Below, piece after piece: positions 14,646-17,061 of a stretch of DNA of 17,061 nucleotides. Each line of letters begins with the position of its first letter. Position 1 is the stretch's first letter. Below the pieces are notes generated by a model that worked only from the letters and a program-made list of their open reading frames with translations, did not search any database and had not been told where the DNA came from. This stretch comes from Gammaproteobacteria bacterium (GTDB lineage Bacteria; Pseudomonadota; Gammaproteobacteria; Thiohalomonadales; Thiohalomonadaceae), in contig JADFYS010000010.1 in NCBI GenBank assembly GCA_015232955.1, positions 1 through 17,061 on the forward strand, given 5' to 3'. Made by a program: the position numbers and the translations under genes.

Positions 14646-16733
14646 TTACTTCTTCTTCTTGGTTTTAAGCTGGTTAATCGACATCCCCCAGATGACCCGC
14701 TTTTTCTCATTTTCCCCCTGCTTCTCCCGCACCACAACATGGTGATAGGTATCTTTGGCGATGGTCTGGGCGTGGGGGGAGCTGAGATGGTTGAGTGGAT
14801 GGAGCGTTCCAGAGATGGTAAGCAGAGCCGGCTTTTCAAGGCGCTCTTCAAGATCGAGTTGCATCCTTCCTACCTCCTCATTGAGCTTTTCCAGTTGAAG
14901 TACCAGCTTCTCCTGGTTGGCAAGAATTTCGGTAGTGGCAAGCTCTGCCGCCTCAATTTCGGTCAGTAGTGTCACTCTTCGCGCCTCCCTCTGGGTATTG
15001 GTGGCGGTCAGTTTTTCAATCAGTTTATTATAGGTGGAGACGGCCTGAATCGCTGCGGGAGTTCCCCCTCCCCGTGCGCGGATCTTCCCCTGAATCTCTT
15101 TAATCTCAGCCTCGCTTTTCGTGGTCTCCTTCTGGATTGAGTTGAGCTCTGCCTGCTGTTTCAGCGATAGATTTTGCTGGGATAACTCCTGCTGATTCAG
15201 CTCTTCAAGTGCCGCCTCAACCGCCGAAACCTCAAGTCGCTTATCATCAATCTTAAACTGCCAGTAGTCACAACGCCCCAAACGGAGGGTGGCGGGAGAG
15301 GTTCGCGCCTCATTCCCCACCTCTTTAAAGATCATATTGCCGCAACTAGAGATGGTGGAGGAGAAGAGGTGGCAACTGTCACATAATGCCTCTCCCCCTA
15401 ACACAATCTTCGACTTCATGATCTCCTTTTTGACCAGCAGATCTCCGGCCATCTCAATGGTGGAGTTATGGATAAATTTGGCCATCACACTGCCACCGGC
15501 CCGGATGGTGGCGCCGACAATGCCGCCGCTCACCACTACATCCCCTTTGACTTTAATCTTGGCGGCGCCAATCTCCTGCGCTACCAGCCGCTTGGCCTTC
15601 ACCTTAAAACCATCAAGGACTGAACCTTTGACCGTCACTTCTCCCTTAAATTTGATGTTGCCACTGCGGTAATCGACATTGCCCTTCACCGTAAACGAGG
15701 GTAAGACAGTGATACCGCCCCCTTTTACCAGAGCCGGACTCCCTTCGGTTGAGGCGAAGGCGTTCAGTTTGTCATCACTGAGATAGACCCCTTTGCCCGA
15801 ACTGAGTTTCAGCTTTTTAATAGCCGGCGGCGGGATCTTCTTGCCATAAACACTCTCTCCCGGCTGACCATCGATCGCCGGGGTGAGGGTGGCAAGGAGG
15901 GTATCTTTCTCCACCACCTCAATCTCACCGCGATCCCGGAAATCGATGGCACCGTGTTCTCTCGCTTCGCCGATTTTCAGTGGGTCGGTGTTAAAGTGGT
16001 AACGGATTGAGGCATCAACTCCGGGGCGAGGGGCGAACCCTACCGCGATCTCCCACTGTGTACCGGCAGGGGGGGCTTGATTGAGGAAGGCGATAATCTC
16101 CTCTTGGGTGCGGATACCACGGCTGATTTTACATTTTTTGAGAAGCGCCATTACTGCATCCAGACGCTCAGGGGGGGGAGGGTGATCAACCACCACCAGG
16201 GTTGCACTCATAGAGTCAGTAGAGACGATGAGGTCATAGTAGACCGGTTCCACCTTCTCTTTAGCTACATCCTCACTTTTGACACCCGGAACCTCATCTT
16301 TGAAGCGGTGTTGTGCCTTTAAAAAGTTGTTCTTCTGCTCTTCAGTAATCACCCCGGCTTCAGTGAGCAGATCGCCCAGAATGACGACCTTCTGTTTGGT
16401 GCGAAAGATCTTCGCTTGTTGACGCATCATGTCAGCAATACTGGCGGGGTTGGTGAGACCCGCTTCCACTACGAGGCTACCAAACTTGTAGTCGTGTTTA
16501 CGAACCTCCGACATCTCCTGCATCTGCACCAGTTCCCGAATCTGGGGAATGGTCGTAAATCCTAAATTGACCAGAACCCTTCCAAAATGGGTCCCCTCAT
16601 TTTTTGCCTTAAGCTCCTCGTAACGCTGGTTTGCGCTATCAAGTTGATCCTGAGTAATCATCCCCATGCGCAAAGCAAGAGAACCCAAGAGTCGTCTCGG
16701 GCTGGAGTATTGTGAGTTTGTTCCGCTGACCAT
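14646..16733 (-). CDS. fapA: FapA/DUF342-family polymer-like protein with N-terminal repeats
   Basis: This 695-residue protein contains a FapA (formerly DUF342) region at about 165-480. It opens with a mixed domain and continues as a Gly/Val-rich beta-helix with short strand repeats (FKGEVTVKGSVLDG, KVKGDVVVSGGIVGA, AGGSVMAKFI). A long coiled coil follows at about 500-635, then a small C-terminal segment ending in KTKKKK. The N-terminal 145 residues hold four similar units at about 15-40, 50-72, 84-106 and 119-141, of the form LGxLLxxxGxITxxQxxxA, like the N-terminal domain of type II secretion/pilus ATPases (GspE_N). FapA in Vibrio binds EIIA-Glc and influences flagellar assembly; whether that holds here is unknown, since no flagellar gene is nearby. 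The ATG at 16733 lacks a clear ribosome binding site. It is a monocistronic gene, convergent with the pdh operon. A G8 run encodes the HPPPPE stretch. Confidence 0.85.
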   Translation of the reverse strand: MVSGTNSQYSSPRRLLGSLALRMGMITQDQLDSANQRYEELKAKNEGTHFGRVLVNLGFTTIPQIRELVQMQEMSEVRKHDYKFGSLVVEAGLTNPASIADMMRQQAKIFRTKQKVVILGDLLTEAGVITEEQKNNFLKAQHRFKDEVPGVKSEDVAKEKVEPVYYDLIVSTDSMSATLVVVDHPPPPERLDAVMALLKKCKISRGIRTQEEIIAFLNQAPPAGTQWEIAVGFAPRPGVDASIRYHFNTDPLKIGEAREHGAIDFRDRGEIEVVEKDTLLATLTPAIDGQPGESVYGKKIPPPAIKKLKLSSGKGVYLSDDKLNAFASTEGSPALVKGGGITVLPSFTVKGNVDYRSGNIKFKGEVTVKGSVLDGFKVKAKRLVAQEIGAAKIKVKGDVVVSGGIVGATIRAGGSVMAKFIHNSTIEMAGDLLVKKEIMKSKIVLGGEALCDSCHLFSSTISSCGNMIFKEVGNEARTSPATLRLGRCDYWQFKIDDKRLEVSAVEAALEELNQQELSQQNLSLKQQAELNSIQKETTKSEAEIKEIQGKIRARGGGTPAAIQAVSTYNKLIEKLTATNTQREARRVTLLTEIEAAELATTEILANQEKLVLQLEKLNEEVGRMQLDLEERLEKPALLTISGTLHPLNHLSSPHAQTIAKDTYHHVVVREKQGENEKKRVIWGMSINQLKTKKKK

Positions 16734-16751
16734 ATGGGATTTATTCTATTA

Positions 16752-16792
16752 CAGATTTTAAAGTGATAGTGAAATCATTGTTCTAAAATCTG
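16752..16792. promoter_or_regulatory. Inverted repeat in the fapA upstream region
   Basis: CAGATTTTA (16752-16760) and TAAAATCTG (16784-16792) are perfect 9-bp complements with 23 nt between them. The left arm lies 18 nt upstream of the fapA ATG. No convincing sigma70 promoter is visible around it. Spacing and AT-rich arms suit a regulator-binding site or a leader hairpin; neither can be shown here. Confidence 0.35.
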
Positions 16793-16850
16793 CAACTGAA
16801 GAGAGTGAAGGGGTCCAGTTCACCGGTAACGGCTTCCGGAGGGGCAGTGT

Positions 16851-16874
16851 GGGAGCGGAACGCAATGCGCTCCC
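16851..16874. repeat. 7-bp hairpin GGGAGCG/CGCTCCC
   Basis: Arms at 16851-16857 and 16868-16874 pair perfectly around a 10-nt loop. No T-run follows on either strand. It lies between the fapA upstream region and the larger palindrome and may be part of the same repeat-rich element. Confidence 0.3.
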
Positions 16875-16942
16875 GTTGGCAGGTGGTGTTTACTCTACGG
16901 TGGAGTGAGCAAAAGCGAAGAGGGGGAGGCTACGGCCCGTGG

Positions 16943-16990
16943 TATACCCAAGAGAGTTGGAAACAGTGGATTTCAACTCTCTTGGGTATA
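16943..16990. repeat. Large perfect palindrome, 17-bp arms, 14-nt loop
   Basis: TATACCCAAGAGAGTTG (16943-16959) and CAACTCTCTTGGGTATA (16974-16990) are perfect complements around GAAACAGTGGATTT. One arm plus the loop recurs in inverted orientation at 14593-14624 with a single mismatch. The outer pair CTACGG/CCGTAG (16930-16935 and 17004-17009) extends the symmetry. As an RNA it would be a very stable hairpin on either strand. Conservation of the loop as well as the arm indicates a true repeated element, not a one-off terminator. Confidence 0.8.
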
Positions 16991-17061
16991 AGCTACACCC
17001 CCTCCGTAGGGGTGAAATGAAAGATTGCACCATTTATTGCCCCGACCCCATCCAATGTCAT

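Larger units (their letters stand above)
16734..17061. other. Non-coding region rich in inverted repeats upstream of fapA
   Basis: These 328 nt hold no gene that I can support. They contain three inverted repeats (16752-16792, 16851-16874, 16943-16990), listed separately, and the motif CTACGG, which appears at 16895-16900 and 16930-16935 and in reverse complement at 17004-17009, the last two bracketing the large palindrome. A 71-codon plus-strand frame at 16805-17020 runs straight through the palindrome and has no ribosome binding site. Confidence 0.6.

Noticed and set aside
16171..16178. G8 run in fapA as a phase-variation tract
   Set aside because: It encodes a Pro run in the middle of the gene; eight bases in GC-rich codons is not enough on its own to argue for switching.
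16805..17020. 71-codon plus-strand frame to the right of fapA
   Set aside because: It has no ribosome binding site, runs through both arms of the large palindrome, and gives an unrecognisable low-complexity product.
16993..17061. Open minus-strand frame running off the right edge
   Set aside because: Only 22 codons are visible before the TAG at 16995-16993; it could be the end of a gene outside the window but nothing supports it.
1..17061. CRISPR array, tRNA, rRNA, transposase, toxin-antitoxin or phage genes
   Set aside because: I looked for regularly spaced repeats, cloverleaf-like ends and typical protein motifs on both strands and saw none.

Overview
The window looks like a chromosomal segment of a chemolithoautotrophic, probably sulfur-oxidising, gammaproteobacterium. 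Two things suggest this. The order hflK-hflC-yjeT(DUF2065)-hisZ-purA is typical of Gamma/Betaproteobacteria, and it sits beside cbbQ, cbbO and a CbbR-like LysR regulator, which belong to the Calvin cycle/RuBisCO system. The assignment comes from gene content and order only; no rRNA or tRNA is present to fix the taxon. The DNA is moderately GC-rich, densely coding, and contains no transposase, integrase, CRISPR array or RNA gene that I can recognise.

Layout. (1) 1-100: a short non-coding tail with a REP-like hairpin. (2) 101-4133, minus strand: cbbQ-cbbO-cbbR, with gaps of 12 and 22 nt, read as one operon; CbbQ (MoxR AAA+ ATPase) and CbbO (VWA-domain adaptor) together form a RuBisCO activase, but no RuBisCO gene is inside the window. 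(3) 4134-4495: a divergent regulatory region with a good sigma70-like promoter on each strand. (4) 4496-7981, plus strand: hflK, hflC, a DUF2065 membrane miniprotein and hisZ, each overlapping the next by 4 bp, followed after a 72-nt gap by purA (8054-9364). (5) 9452-14549, plus strand: a pyruvate dehydrogenase operon with E1 alpha, E1 beta and a 1002-residue polypeptide that fuses a complete two-lipoyl E2 to a complete E3. (6) 14646-16733, minus strand: a large FapA/DUF342 protein with unusual N-terminal repeats, convergent with the pdh operon. (7) 16734-17061: non-coding DNA full of inverted repeats, including a 17-bp-arm palindrome whose core recurs, inverted, on the other side of fapA.

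How the genes fit together. The left block maintains RuBisCO activity. The middle block combines membrane protein quality control (HflKC controls FtsH) with histidine and AMP biosynthesis. The right block makes acetyl-CoA from pyruvate. The most unusual items are the E2-E3 fusion (with a gene-conversion-like mosaic of its two lipoyl domains, an Asn in place of the usual catalytic-motif Asp, and a G8 run at the E2/E3 junction), the cbbQO-cbbR cluster lying where hfq-hflX commonly precedes hflKC, the four-repeat N-terminus of the FapA protein, and the palindromic repeat flanking fapA. All gene identifications are from reading the translated sequence; no database search was possible.
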